A DNA stretch of 64,000 nt from Rhodococcus pseudokoreensis (GCF_017068395.1 NZ_CP070619.1:5518001-5582000); one strand, 5' to 3'. Shown: positions 9,881 to 18,981, counted from the first letter of the stretch. Notes: generated by a model not told the origin, from the letters alone. Made by a program: numbers and translations.

Positions 9881-10274
9881 CGCCGAACGTCGAAGATAAT
9901 CGCGACGATGCTGTCCTGTCTCACTGGAGGGAGTGGACCTTCGCGAGATAGCTGTCGCACCGGCACGGGAGCGCTGTCCGGTAGGGAAGTAGCCACGTCC
10001 CCGCGAATGTTGCTACGCAAGCACCCAACATGTGCAAGTGCCTTGGCGCGACTGCCCGCCGGGTCCCGAACCGATGACACCGGTCCTGTGGCGGTCGTCG
10101 ACTGTTTGACCTGCTGCATGGGTTCTCCCGGTCAAGAGGATGAGAAGAATCGTGAACACCGCGGCGGCGGCCGGGGACGGTGGCCGTGGAGACGTGGACG
10201 GTGGCCGTGGAGAGAGGGCGTGTGCGAGTCACCTTTGTGAACATAGGGCCGATTGCTTAGTACTACAGTCGCGT
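9881..10274. other. Non-coding or degenerate stretch upstream of the IS remnant
   Basis: About 390 bases without a convincing gene. Short open frames on both strands (to about 110 codons) show no recognisable domain. A 17-base direct repeat, GACGGTGGCCGTGGAGA, occurs at 10176-10192 and 10197-10213 (period 21). The stretch probably contains debris from the insertion event next to it. Confidence 0.5.
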
Positions 10275-10650
10275 TTATGGCAGGTGTCCTCGGGCTCGGT
10301 AGTGGGATTGTCGGGCTCGGTGTTGATGGCGGCGCCGCCAGTGGGAGCGTGCGAGGACGTGACGCGGGTCGGGTAGATACGTCCAGATCAAGTGGCAGAG
10401 CGGCCGTCGGATCTCGGGCACACTCAGTGCGATCAACTCGCTGTCGTCGCAGGGTTCTCGGGCCCCCTTTAGAGCGGGTGACGGTGAGGAAGGTGTGCGC
10501 GAGCATCGAGAGGGTGATGTGCGGGTACCAGCCCGCGTACTGCCGGACCTGGTAGTGATCGAGGCCCGTCTGGCCCTTTGCGGTCTGGAAGGTTTCCTCT
10601 ATCGCCCAACGTGTTCCGGCGACGGTGACCAATTCGGTCAAGGTGGTGCG
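10275..10650 (-). pseudogene. IS701-like transposase remnant, truncated and frameshifted
   Basis: Minus-strand sequence encodes the C-terminal part of an IS701-family DDE transposase: [46 protein letters not shown], containing the YREK-like region and catalytic Glu. After this the frame breaks at a C5 run on the plus strand (10463-10467; G5 on the coding strand). Removing one G restores [20 protein letters not shown] and continues to a normal end at 10275 ([14 protein letters not shown]). The N-terminal two-thirds is missing. The fragment abuts the aldehyde dehydrogenase fragment at about 10650, so the truncation of both genes looks like one IS-associated deletion. Confidence 0.8.
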
Positions 10651-11206
10651 CGCCGGGCGGGCAAAGGGTGCGACCAAGATCGTCGTCGCCCCCGAGACCG
10701 AACTGGGCAACCTGCCGGACCGGGCATCACGACGCATTCCACCGTCGATCCTGCTCGACGTCCCGGAGACGGCAACGATCTCCCGCGAGGAGATCTTCGG
10801 ACCGATTCTCCCCATCTACATCTACGAAACCATCCAAGAAGTCGTCGACTACCTGCAGGAACGGCCCACCCCGCTGGGGTCCTACTGGTACGGAGAGGAC
10901 ACGGAGGAGTTTCGCACCTTCCTCGACCACACGAACAGCGGCGGAGTCACCCGCAACGACGGCATCTCCCACGCCTTCCTGCCGGGAGCGCCGTTCGGCG
11001 GGCTCGGCAACTCAGGCTCCGGGGCCTACCACGGCAGAAACGGCTTCGACACTTTCACCCACCGACGCACCGTGGCAAACGTGACCCAGGAACGCGGGAT
11101 TTCCGACGGGCTCAACGGACGAGCCCTGCTCGACGAGGAATTCCAATTCGCGATCGACCAGGCAGTCGCCGGAGCTGCCAAAGCCTTTCGCGACTACTTG
11201 AAGTAG
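10651..11206 (+). pseudogene. 5'-truncated aldehyde dehydrogenase (coniferyl-aldehyde type)
   Basis: Only the C-terminal third of an aldehyde dehydrogenase remains. Recognisable parts start at about [12 protein letters not shown] and include [48 protein letters not shown] and a coniferyl-aldehyde-dehydrogenase-like tail ending at 11206. The catalytic Cys and the NAD-binding domain are absent, so it cannot be an active enzyme. The frame happens to run a little upstream into IS sequence (Met at 10625), but that part is antisense transposase. The tail reads cleanly without frameshift, which suggests a recent truncation. Confidence 0.85.
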
Positions 11207-11258
11207 CAGCGTCCGGAAGGTGCCCATGCGCCGCAACGGCGGGTCGGACGGTCGATGC

Positions 11259-12008
11259 TTATCGGACCATGCCGAGTCCACCGTTGACGGCGAGGGCTTG
11301 GCCGGTGATGAAACGTGCTCCGTCACCGGCCAGGAAAACCATGACGGGGGCGAAGTCCAGTTCAGGGTCGCCGAGTTTCCCGCCGAGGGGAACGCTGGAA
11401 TAGATGTCGTCTCGCTCGGAAGCGCCTGAGGTGGTCATGGGCGTTTGGATCGCCGGGATCACTGAATTTGCGCGGATTCCGAGTGGTCCCCACTCTGCTG
11501 CGATGGTGCGTGTCCAGGCCATGACCGCGCCCTTTGTTGCGGAGTATGCTGCCAGTCCCGGCATCGCCGTGAGGCCGGCGTCGGATCCGAAATTCAGTAT
11601 CGTTCCGGATCGGTTGTCGCGCATCGAGGAGAATGCTGCCTGGTTGGTGAGGACGGTTCCGCGAAGGTTGATACCGAGGAGGAAGTCGAGGTCTTCGTCG
11701 GTGAATGTTTCTGCGGGCCGAGCTCGTTGCACACCCGCCACGTTGACCAGGACGTCGAGTCCGCCGAGGCGGTGGACTGCTTCGTCGAACGCGGCGTTCA
11801 CCTGCGCGCGGTCGGAAACGTCAGCGTGGAGGTATGAGGCGGTCCCCGGACCCGTCGAGGTCGCATCGGATGCGGTTTGCTGTCCGAGTTCGTCTTTGAC
11901 GTCGATCGCGGCCACGGCTGCGCCTTCTCGGACGTAGGCGCGCACGCACGTGGCACCCATGCCCTGTGCTGCTCCGGTCACGATGATGCGTTTTCCTTCG
12001 AGTTGCAT
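11259..12008 (-). CDS. SDR family oxidoreductase
   Basis: A 249-residue classical short-chain dehydrogenase/reductase. TGAAQGMG (residues 11-18) binds the dinucleotide, NVAG replaces the usual NNAG, and the active-site Ser (FGSDAG) and YSATK are intact. C-terminal ITGQALAVNGGLGM is typical. The ATG at 12008 begins 2 bases after the stop of the FUSC gene; a longer reading would overlap that gene by 90 bases and adds no domain. It shares the operon with the FUSC exporter. The substrate is unknown; an aromatic alcohol or ketone would fit an efflux partner. Confidence 0.88.
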   Translation of the reverse strand: MQLEGKRIIVTGAAQGMGATCVRAYVREGAAVAAIDVKDELGQQTASDATSTGPGTASYLHADVSDRAQVNAAFDEAVHRLGGLDVLVNVAGVQRARPAETFTDEDLDFLLGINLRGTVLTNQAAFSSMRDNRSGTILNFGSDAGLTAMPGLAAYSATKGAVMAWTRTIAAEWGPLGIRANSVIPAIQTPMTTSGASERDDIYSSVPLGGKLGDPELDFAPVMVFLAGDGARFITGQALAVNGGLGMVR

Positions 12009-12010
12009 GA

Positions 12011-14008
12011 CTAGCTCGCTTTCTTCGGCTTCATTTCGATACTCAATTTCTCGGACAGTGCTTCCAGTGACTCGTGTAGTCGACAGCGCAGGTCGGCACA
12101 TTCTCCAAGCGCTCCCACCCCGTGCTCAGGAAGCGAGCTCACCACTCGACGGGTGTGTATGCAGTATTCGTCGTATTTACGGAGTGCTACACGAATGTCG
12201 GTCGCCGACCGCCCCCTGCGAAACACTCTCAGAGGCGCGGCGACAACGGTGAGCTGACGCGTGTGTTCTTCGACCAACTTGCCCATTCTCAGCAATTCGT
12301 GGTGGTCGACTGGTCGTTGCTCATGGATATGGCCTGCGGCGGTGTTCAGAAGTTCACGGATCGATCGGAAGAGCTGTTGTCGTGCATGGGTAATCGCGTC
12401 GGTGGTGCTGATTGGAATGACGAGGGTGGCCACGAGTACCGCGACGATCGACCCGACCAGGACCTCGGCGATACGAATCGCAGCGAATGCCGAATTGAAC
12501 TGTCCCATAACGTTGTACATCTCGGAGACCGCCAGGCTGGTGCAGAGCATCAAGTAGACGTAGGACACCGACGTCAGGTAGTAGCCGACTGCACAGCACA
12601 GCAGCGCGATGCCGATCACCACGATGGGGTGGGCGCCAGTCGCAAGTACAATCGGAATGGCAAGCACCATGCCTGTCAATGTCCCGATGGCTCGATAGAT
12701 GGCCTTCGCGGCGATGTCGCCGCGGGTCGAGGTGCCGAGGAAGATGATGAACGCAGTGAGTGCGGCCCAGGTGTAATGGTCGACGGACAGAAGGAGTCCC
12801 GCGGCCGCCGCGATGGCGACGGCGAGGGAGGCCTGTACTGCCTGACGTGTTGCGAGATGCCAACTCGCAGTGCGTGGACCCCCTCGTGGTCTTACCATCG
12901 GCGCGATGCTCGCGGAACCGCCGAGTGATCCGTCGGGGGTCATGGATGCTGCCGGAACGAATTCCTCGAGGAGGTGCTCGTCCGATGCTGGGTCGTCTCT
13001 GCGAAGTGTGGCCAACGCGATGGCGTCGGTGGCAAAGAGAGCCAGCTCTACGGACTCGCAGCCGTCGAAGAGTTGGTCCGAGCGGGTGATGGCAAGGTCG
13101 GAATCGTGGCGAGCCAGTGCGGACACGACTCTGCGGACGGCGCGGCCGCGTGAGTCGTCGAGGCGGTCGGCTGCGTCGCACGCAGTGCGAACGACGGTAT
13201 CGACAGCTGTGTGCATCCGGAACAGATGGCTCCGAATGCCGTGCGGGGTGGTCTCGGGGAATGGGTCGGCCTGTCCGAGCCAGCCGTCGGCGAGCAGGGA
13301 GATCTCGGTGAGGCGCCGACTCCGGTTGAGCATCCGCTGGGAGGTGCGGCGTCTTCGGGTCACGCTCGTCTGGAGCAGAATTGAGTCTGCGTCGGCGAGA
13401 ATTGCGTCAGTCTGCGCTGTCCACGCTCGGAGCACGTGGGCCAGCGTGTTCTGTGGACGGTGCGGCCGGAGCAGAATCGAGACTGCAAACGTGACGCATG
13501 CTGCGATGGGCAATCCTCCGAGGAGTATGACAGTCTCGGCGAGCGACGGGGCCGCGAAGGCGCTGATGAAGAAGCCCGTCCATCCGGTGAGTCCGAGGAC
13601 GCTGAAGTCGGGACCGAAGCGGCGCACACCCACTGCGATGAAGGTCGTCAAAGCGAAGGCTGCGATCTCCACCGCGGTCCCGCCCAAAGCTGTTGCAACG
13701 CTGTGGATCAGTAGTCCGCTACCGAAGAACAGCGGTGCCCACAGTGCGACGCGTAGACGCGCCGCCCACACTGGATGAGCCATCGCAGACGAAGTCTGCA
13801 TGGCCATGACGCCGCCGGTGATCATCGGCAACGCTGCGCCGTGCGCGGGCGCGATGAGGGTTGAGTATCCGTACCCGGCGAGCAGGGCAGCGCCGAGACT
13901 TGCGGTCGCGGTCACGGCACTCCGCCAGGCGGCTCTGCCCGGGTCCAGTCGCGCGACCCGATCGAGCACCCTCGACGTGACTGTGGATGTGGGCACTGGC
14001 GACTCCAT
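12011..14008 (-). CDS. FUSC family (aromatic acid / fusaric acid resistance-like) membrane protein
   Basis: A 665-residue integral membrane protein of the FUSC/AaeB-like superfamily. There are two blocks of transmembrane helices (about residues 25-190 and 390-530) separated and followed by long cytoplasmic segments rich in Arg and His. The second block contains the family-like ATRQAVQASLAVAIAAAAGLLLSVDHYTWAALTAFIIFLG. Such proteins export aromatic or toxic weak acids. It is divergent from a MarR regulator, and the roughly 105-base gap contains a perfect operator-like inverted repeat, so expression is probably induced when MarR releases a phenolic ligand. Confidence 0.85.
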   Translation of the reverse strand: MESPVPTSTVTSRVLDRVARLDPGRAAWRSAVTATASLGAALLAGYGYSTLIAPAHGAALPMITGGVMAMQTSSAMAHPVWAARLRVALWAPLFFGSGLLIHSVATALGGTAVEIAAFALTTFIAVGVRRFGPDFSVLGLTGWTGFFISAFAAPSLAETVILLGGLPIAACVTFAVSILLRPHRPQNTLAHVLRAWTAQTDAILADADSILLQTSVTRRRRTSQRMLNRSRRLTEISLLADGWLGQADPFPETTPHGIRSHLFRMHTAVDTVVRTACDAADRLDDSRGRAVRRVVSALARHDSDLAITRSDQLFDGCESVELALFATDAIALATLRRDDPASDEHLLEEFVPAASMTPDGSLGGSASIAPMVRPRGGPRTASWHLATRQAVQASLAVAIAAAAGLLLSVDHYTWAALTAFIIFLGTSTRGDIAAKAIYRAIGTLTGMVLAIPIVLATGAHPIVVIGIALLCCAVGYYLTSVSYVYLMLCTSLAVSEMYNVMGQFNSAFAAIRIAEVLVGSIVAVLVATLVIPISTTDAITHARQQLFRSIRELLNTAAGHIHEQRPVDHHELLRMGKLVEEHTRQLTVVAAPLRVFRRGRSATDIRVALRKYDEYCIHTRRVVSSLPEHGVGALGECADLRCRLHESLEALSEKLSIEMKPKKAS

Positions 14009-14033
14009 TTGGGGCGATGAGCAAAGCGAGAAT

Positions 14034-14077
14034 ATACCGGTATCGTACCGGTATTTTTGGATAGCGGTATGATACCG
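14034..14077. promoter_or_regulatory. Candidate MarR operators
   Basis: Two palindromes lie between the FUSC and MarR genes. At 14034-14054, arms ATACCGGTA and TACCGGTAT flank TCG, a perfect 9-base inverted repeat. At 14065-14077, CGGTAT and ATACCG flank a single G. Both share the core GGTAT/ATACC. The position fits autorepression and control of the FUSC-SDR operon. Confidence 0.65.
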
Positions 14078-14114
14078 ATAAATGGGCTCAAAGCTAAATT
14101 GAGAGTGGTGAGTG

Positions 14115-14648
14115 ATGTCCGAACCGATCGATGAGGCACTCGAGAAGGCTCGCGTACTGGGGGCAATCGAATTTCAATCCGCGGTGCTCGTGCGGAACCT
14201 CGAGATGATCCGCCGGCGCGGCGACCTCTACGTCGAGGTCGATCGCGCGGGCTATCTTCTCCTGCGGATGCTCGATGCCCGAGGTCCGATGGATATCAGC
14301 GCGCTTGCCGGCGCGCTCGGGTTGGACCCGTCGACTACTGGACGTCAGGTCAATGCGGTCCAGAAGGCCGGTTTCGTCGAGCGGACGACGGCAACAACTG
14401 ATCGTCGACGCAGTGTCATCGCTCTGACTGATCGTGGAATCGACGCGATGGACGCGGTGCGACGTCGCCGCCTCGATGGGACTGCGGAGATGCTCGACGA
14501 GTGGAGCGAGGCGGATCTCCAGCAATTGGCGACACTGTTCTCTCGGTACAACGCGGCGATCGTTCAGCTCTACCTGTCGTCGGAGCGGGAGCCCTCCGCG
14601 GATAGGGGAGCCCACGGCGACAGGGGAGGCGCGGCTTCCGACAGCTGA
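14115..14648 (+). CDS. MarR family transcriptional regulator
   Basis: A 177-residue winged-helix MarR protein. Recognition region LDPSTTGRQVNAVQKAGFVER is at about residues 75-95, and the wing TTDRRRSVIALTDRG follows. The dimerisation helices surround it. The ATG at 14115 was chosen, with a GTG at 14112 directly before it. It is transcribed away from the FUSC/SDR operon with two palindromic operators between them, so it most likely represses both directions and responds to an aromatic acid or drug exported by FUSC. Confidence 0.9.
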   Translation: MSEPIDEALEKARVLGAIEFQSAVLVRNLEMIRRRGDLYVEVDRAGYLLLRMLDARGPMDISALAGALGLDPSTTGRQVNAVQKAGFVERTTATTDRRRSVIALTDRGIDAMDAVRRRRLDGTAEMLDEWSEADLQQLATLFSRYNAAIVQLYLSSEREPSADRGAHGDRGGAASDS

Positions 14649-14875
14649 GCGCGGAACGGTCCGCTGCCGAACGGGGTGCCTCGACTTCTTGTGCGGCAGG
14701 TACGGTGAGGCAAGATAAAATATAGTTATGATGTTTAAGCGTGGGGTGAAGCCTCGTCTGGCACACCCTCCGACTTCGTCAGACTCTCATCCGTCCCGAA
14801 GTGCGTTGGCGGGGATATGAATTCTGTGGAGAAAGACGTCTTCTCTGTCGATCTCGGTCGAGTGCGGGACGACTC
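14649..14875. other. Gap without recognisable gene
   Basis: About 225 bases after the MarR gene. It includes an AT-rich stretch near 14715-14730 that could hold a promoter (ATAAAATATAGTTATGAT). No coding signal was found. The missing N-terminal half of the MFS fragment that follows is not present in any frame here. Confidence 0.4.
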
Positions 14876-15484
14876 CGGATGGCCTTCATCACGCTGTTCT
14901 GGACCTGCTCGATCGTGCCGCTGTTCGCCGTCTACGCGTTCGCACCCGCCATCCTCGGGGCACTGAAGCTCGAAGGCGATGCCGCACACTTCGGATCGGC
15001 AGTCATCACGATCCTGTTCCTCGTGGGATGCGTCGTCGCGCTGCTTCTGGTCAACCGGATGGGCCGGCGACCCCTGCTGATCCACAGCTTCCTCTGGTCC
15101 GGACTCGCTCTCCTGATCCTCGGACTGTTCCCCGAAGCGCCGAGCGGGATCATCATGGCGTTGTTCGCGATCTACGCGGTGGTCATCGGCGGCAGTCAGA
15201 TCCTGCAGTGGGTCTACCCGAACGAGCTGTTTCCCACCGATATTCGCGGTTCCGCCGTGGGCATGGCCTCCTCGCTCAGCCGCATCGGCGCCGCAGTCGG
15301 CACGTTCCTGGTGCCGCTGTCGCTCAGCGGTATCGGCATCGGCCCCACGATGCTCATCGCGGCCGCCATCACCCTCCTCGGCGCTGTTCTGTCGCAGATC
15401 ATGGCACCCGAGACCCGCGGAATGGCACTGACGGAAAGCGCCGCACTGAGCACCACCACGCGCACGACGCTGCCCACCGCCTGA
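14876..15484 (+). pseudogene. 3' fragment of an MFS transporter gene
   Basis: From MAFITLFWTCSIVPLFAVYA onward the roughly 200 residues match the C-terminal half of the complete MFS transporter at 22711-24075 nearly residue for residue (NRMGRRPLLIHSF, QILQWVYPNELFPT, SLSRIGAA.GTFLVPLSL, MAPETRG). DNA differs at many third positions, so it is a diverged paralogue and not a fresh copy. The N-terminal six helices are missing and the upstream 26 codons are unrelated. A truncated six-helix protein is unlikely to transport. It converges on the PucR regulator with a hairpin between them. Confidence 0.85.
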
Positions 15485-15516
15485 CTCCCAGCCGGCAGCA
15501 CGAACGCAGTTCGCAA

Positions 15517-15547
15517 GTACCCGGGCGCTCACCGACCGTCCGGGTAC
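15517..15547. terminator. Bidirectional terminator-like hairpin
   Basis: GTACCCGG at 15517-15524 pairs with CCGGGTAC at 15540-15547, with flanking AAG/CTT able to extend the stem. It lies between two convergent genes. Confidence 0.5.
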
Positions 15548-15554
15548 CTTGCGG

Positions 15555-16694
15555 CTATGAGGGATTCACCGTTCCCGGAGCCCCGACCAGCCTTCCCAGC
15601 GAGAGGCCGACGTGCAACTCCAAGCGGTCCTGGCCGATCGACAGATCCAGCGTTGTGAGTTCCTGAATTCGACGTAGCCGGTAGTAGAGGGTCTGCCGAT
15701 GAATGCTCAGAGCATCGGTCGTCGCGGCAATGTCGCCACCCTTGTCGAAGAAGGTCTCGGCGGTGGCGAGAAGGTCTCGGTTCCGGTGCTCGAACAGCGC
15801 CCTGACCGCCGGGGTGATGACCGCTTCTGCGATGAGTTCCGCGGATGCTACTGCGGCCAGCCGATACACGCCGAGTTGATCCCAGTACGCCACCGGACCC
15901 TTGGAGGGCTCGAGTGCGATGACGTCGAGGCACAGTCGCGCCTGCCGCCAGCTCTTCCCGGCATCGCGAAGATCCGAGTAGGTTCCCCCGACTCCGACGA
16001 CGCTTCCCCCCGCGGAGTAGCTTTCGACAGCTGAGCGAAGTGTGACAGAGGGTGAATCCCGGTGCGCTACAAAGACGGCCGTGTTCGGTCCCATCGGCAC
16101 CGCCGTGACGCCCGACCGTCGATCGATCGAGGTGTTGTCCGTTGCGAGCATCGTGAATTCGGAGTCGTACACGCTCTCCGACGCCCGGAGGTGCTCGGCG
16201 GCAGCCGAAGACCTGTCCGGATCGCCTTCCAGCAGGTCCGCAAAAGCCCCTGCCACGTGCCCGTTTCCCGATGCGTCGGCGGCGAGCAGCGCACCCGCCT
16301 GAGCCGCGAGCGGCATCACTTCTTCGAGTTCACGGTCGGCGATCGATCCGTCGTCGTCCGGCAGGACGAACAAGAACCCGTACGTCTTTCCTCCGTGCCG
16401 GACGGGGAGGCAGATTCGTGCCTTCGAGCCGGTATTCCTGTTCGCCGGTGTGCGAACCGGCCTCGTGGCGTACGCGATTCCGCAATCGACGATCCACGTG
16501 CGGGTGTCCGCATCGGTCGCTTGCCTGACGACGGACTGTGCGTGATCTTCGGACACTTCGATCGACCGGGCACTGTAGGCGATCATCTCGAAATCGCTGC
16601 CCAGCAGCACTACGGACGCTCCCAGGTGCCGGCGCGTGCGTGCCATGAAATCGTCGACGCTAGCAACGGCAACAGCCCGGCCGATCTGATTCAT
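15555..16694 (-). CDS. PucR/CdaR-type transcriptional regulator
   Basis: A 379-residue regulator. The C-terminal PucR helix-turn-helix reads FFDKGGDIAATTDALSIHRQTLYYRLRRIQELTTLDL (about residues 320-358). A GGDEF-like/central domain precedes it (VVGVGGTYSDLRDAGKSWRQARLCLDV), and the N-terminal part resembles a GAF-type sensor. Length and order fit this family, which controls amino-acid, purine, GABA or proline catabolism. It is divergent from the amino-acid permease at 16962 with 267 bases between them, so this permease is the likely target. Confidence 0.88.
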   Translation of the reverse strand: MNQIGRAVAVASVDDFMARTRRHLGASVVLLGSDFEMIAYSARSIEVSEDHAQSVVRQATDADTRTWIVDCGIAYATRPVRTPANRNTGSKARICLPVRHGGKTYGFLFVLPDDDGSIADRELEEVMPLAAQAGALLAADASGNGHVAGAFADLLEGDPDRSSAAAEHLRASESVYDSEFTMLATDNTSIDRRSGVTAVPMGPNTAVFVAHRDSPSVTLRSAVESYSAGGSVVGVGGTYSDLRDAGKSWRQARLCLDVIALEPSKGPVAYWDQLGVYRLAAVASAELIAEAVITPAVRALFEHRNRDLLATAETFFDKGGDIAATTDALSIHRQTLYYRLRRIQELTTLDLSIGQDRLELHVGLSLGRLVGAPGTVNPS

Positions 16695-16961
16695 GACTAA
16701 TATATTAACATGCGGTCAGTCTGATGATCATCCATATGTCTGACGTGCACCTGTTTACTTCTGGCATCTGTCGATAGTCGCGGAGCGCCTCTGGGGTGTT
16801 GTATGGATCACATCCAGATACGGGACTTGATCATCACCTGGGCGGGTGCCTCGTTACCGCCGAGCTTGATCGAAGTCGCTGGGCGAGTTGAAGTCTCGCT
16901 CGGCGGATGCGGACAGACCTCCCCGCGTCCACGTGTGTCGAATCGATCGTGAGAGCTGCCG

Positions 16962-18431
16962 ATGTCTGATTTGGATATGAACCCGTCACCCGCACTCCAG
17001 AAGAGTCTCAAGCAACGTCACCTGACAATGATTGCGATCGGCGGCGTCATCGGGGCCGGACTGTTCGTCGGTTCCAGTGCACTGCTGAACTCCTCGGGCC
17101 CCGCCGCAATCTTCTCCTACGCGATCACCGGTCTCGTCGTCATTCTCGTCATGCGCATGCTCGGCGAAATGGCCGTGGCAGACCCGTCGACGGGTTCCTT
17201 CGCCGGATACGCGCGTAAGGCGTTCGGAAACCGCGCGGGATTCACCACCGGGTGGCTGTACTGGTTCTTCTGGGTGGTCGTCGCCGGGGCCGAGGCCGTG
17301 ATCGGCGGCAAACTCCTACAGCGGTGGATAGATCTTCCCTCGTGGCCCATGGCGGCGGCGTTGCTGCTCGCCATGGTCGCCACCAACCTTCGGTCGGTGC
17401 GCAATTTCGGTGAGTTCGAGTATTGGTTCGCCGGCATCAAGGTCGCGGCGATCATCGCGTTCCTCGCAATCGGGGCGTGCTTCGTGGTGGGCCTGTGGCC
17501 CGGGCGCAGCGCCGACGTCTCCAACCTGACCGATCACGGGGGCTTCGCACCGAACGGATGGACCGTCGTTCTCTCCGGTGTCGTCGTCGCGGTCTTCTCC
17601 ATGGTCGGCCCCGAGATCGCCACGATCGCGGCGGCGGAGTCCGAAGAACCCGAGAAGTCGGTTGCGAAGGCCGCGAACTCGGTGATCGGACGTGTCGGAG
17701 TGTTCTATCTCGGCTCCGTCCTACTCCTGGCGATCATCGTCCCCTGGACTTCCATCAAGGTCGGCCAGTCGCCCTTCGTCGATGCCCTGAACGTCATGGG
17801 AATCCCGGGCGGCCCGGACATCATGAACGCGGTGGTCCTGGTTGCGGTGCTGTCCTGCCTGAATTCGAGTCTGTACACCGCGTCGCGCATGATGTTCGTG
17901 CTGGCCAATCAGGGCGACGCACCCCGTTCGGTCGCTCGGGTGGACAAGAACGGAGTCCCCCGCGGGGCGCTGCTGGCCGCGCTGTGCGTCGGGCTGGGCT
18001 GTGTTGCGCTCGACTACTTCTCGCCGACGACGGCGTTCGCGTTCATCGTCAACGCGTCGGGCGCCACGATCCTGATGGTCTACTTGATGATCGCGCTCTC
18101 CCAGATCAAGCTCCGGTCGATGCTCGGCCGGGAGAAGGCCCGCGAACTCCGCTTCAAGATGTGGCTCTTCCCGTACCTCTCGATCCTCGGGGTCGTCGGT
18201 ATCCTCGCGGTCTTGATCTCGATGTTCTTCGTCGAATCGACGCGATCGCAGATCTCCCTCAGCCTGGGTGCCCTCGCCGTCACCCTGATCGCATACCAGG
18301 CTCGGCGCAAGTTCGGCCCCGGGCGCACGTCGACCGGTTCCGTCGAAGGCCGAAACATCGACGAGGCACGAGACTTCGACACCGAGGCGTCGTACGCGGT
18401 GCCGGCAGACGCGGCACCGAGCGACCGGTAG
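16962..18431 (+). CDS. Amino acid permease (APC superfamily, GABA permease-like)
   Basis: A 489-residue permease with twelve predicted helices. The N-terminal signature HLTMIAIGGVIGAGLFVGSS (about residues 21-40) and the conserved FSMVGPEIATIAAAESEEPEKSVAKA loop are typical of the amino-acid transporter (AAT) subfamily that includes GABA, proline and aromatic amino-acid permeases. A hydrophilic C-terminal tail follows residue 460. The ATG at 16962 has GAGAG upstream. It lies beside a PucR regulator and upstream of amine-catabolism genes, so GABA or a polyamine-derived amino acid is a likely substrate; this is inference. Confidence 0.9.
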   Translation: MSDLDMNPSPALQKSLKQRHLTMIAIGGVIGAGLFVGSSALLNSSGPAAIFSYAITGLVVILVMRMLGEMAVADPSTGSFAGYARKAFGNRAGFTTGWLYWFFWVVVAGAEAVIGGKLLQRWIDLPSWPMAAALLLAMVATNLRSVRNFGEFEYWFAGIKVAAIIAFLAIGACFVVGLWPGRSADVSNLTDHGGFAPNGWTVVLSGVVVAVFSMVGPEIATIAAAESEEPEKSVAKAANSVIGRVGVFYLGSVLLLAIIVPWTSIKVGQSPFVDALNVMGIPGGPDIMNAVVLVAVLSCLNSSLYTASRMMFVLANQGDAPRSVARVDKNGVPRGALLAALCVGLGCVALDYFSPTTAFAFIVNASGATILMVYLMIALSQIKLRSMLGREKARELRFKMWLFPYLSILGVVGILAVLISMFFVESTRSQISLSLGALAVTLIAYQARRKFGPGRTSTGSVEGRNIDEARDFDTEASYAVPADAAPSDR

Positions 18432-18442
18432 TCGCGCGAGTT

Positions 18443-18475
18443 CTCTGGGCCGGAGCACGCTGCTCCGGCCCAGAG
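18443..18475. terminator. Terminator between permease and whiB
   Basis: A perfect 15-base stem (CTCTGGGCCGGAGCA and complement) with a 3-base loop starts 12 bases after the permease stop. The whiB gene converges on it, so it can act in both directions. Confidence 0.75.
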
Positions 18476-18496
18476 GCGTGCGCTACGTGGCTTCGC

Positions 18497-18892
18497 CTAG
18501 TCTGCTGAGTCCCCGGGACGCTCTTGCCGTCCGGGCTTGGGATGGCGGGAAGAAACGGTCAGAGGTCGTGCGGCGCTTCCGCTTGCGGTGCTCGTTCCGG
18601 GCTGCCGGTGCGGCTTGCGGCCGGTCGAGAATCGACGATCGGACTCGGTGGCGCCGCCCCAGATCCCGTACGGCTCACGAACTGTCTGGGCGTACGTGTG
18701 GCACTCGGTCACGACCGGGCAGGAGTGACAGATCTGGGTGACGAACTCTTCGCGATAGCGCCGCGCCTGCCGTGTCTCGCCTTCGGGGGAGAAGAACAGG
18801 TCGGTGTCCATGTTGCGGCAGCGGGCATGCAACTGCCAGTCCCACATCTCGGTCGAGGGTGCGTACGGGTGCGCTGTCAGAGACGCGCTCAT
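18497..18892 (-). CDS. WhiB family iron-sulfur transcriptional regulator
   Basis: A 131-residue WhiB-like protein, an actinobacterial [4Fe-4S] transcription factor that usually binds sigma factor region 4. The four cluster cysteines are Cys25, Cys55, Cys58 and Cys64 (C...CxxC.....C). The turn motif GIWGG is followed by a basic, disordered C-terminal tail that is likely the DNA-contacting part. GGAG precedes the ATG. It stands alone between a permease terminator and a GntR gene. The target genes are unknown. Confidence 0.93.
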   Translation of the reverse strand: MSASLTAHPYAPSTEMWDWQLHARCRNMDTDLFFSPEGETRQARRYREEFVTQICHSCPVVTECHTYAQTVREPYGIWGGATESDRRFSTGRKPHRQPGTSTASGSAARPLTVSSRHPKPGRQERPGDSAD

Positions 18893-18964
18893 GACTTCTC
18901 CGCTTCTATCCGGTCTTTCACGCTATCGATGACCGTAGTCGGGATCACACCCACCGTCAATAGA

Positions 18965-18981
18965 TTCGATCTGTGATCACA
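18965..18981. promoter_or_regulatory. GntR operator copy 1 (upstream of GntR gene at 19052)
   Basis: TTCGATC-TGT-GATCACA matches the 17-base motif TGTRATC-TGT-GATYACA seen four more times between here and 25462. It contains the 10-base palindrome TGTGATCACA at 18972-18981. It lies in the whiB/GntR intergenic region and could affect both. Confidence 0.6.

Noticed and set aside
10176..10213. Tandem repeat as a possible CRISPR or iteron array
   Set aside because: Only two copies of 17 bases with a 4-base spacer; no further units and no cas or replication genes.
10625..11206. Aldehyde dehydrogenase as an intact gene starting at 10625
   Set aside because: The first codons are antisense to the transposase remnant, and the protein lacks the catalytic Cys and cofactor domain, so it was called a pseudogene.
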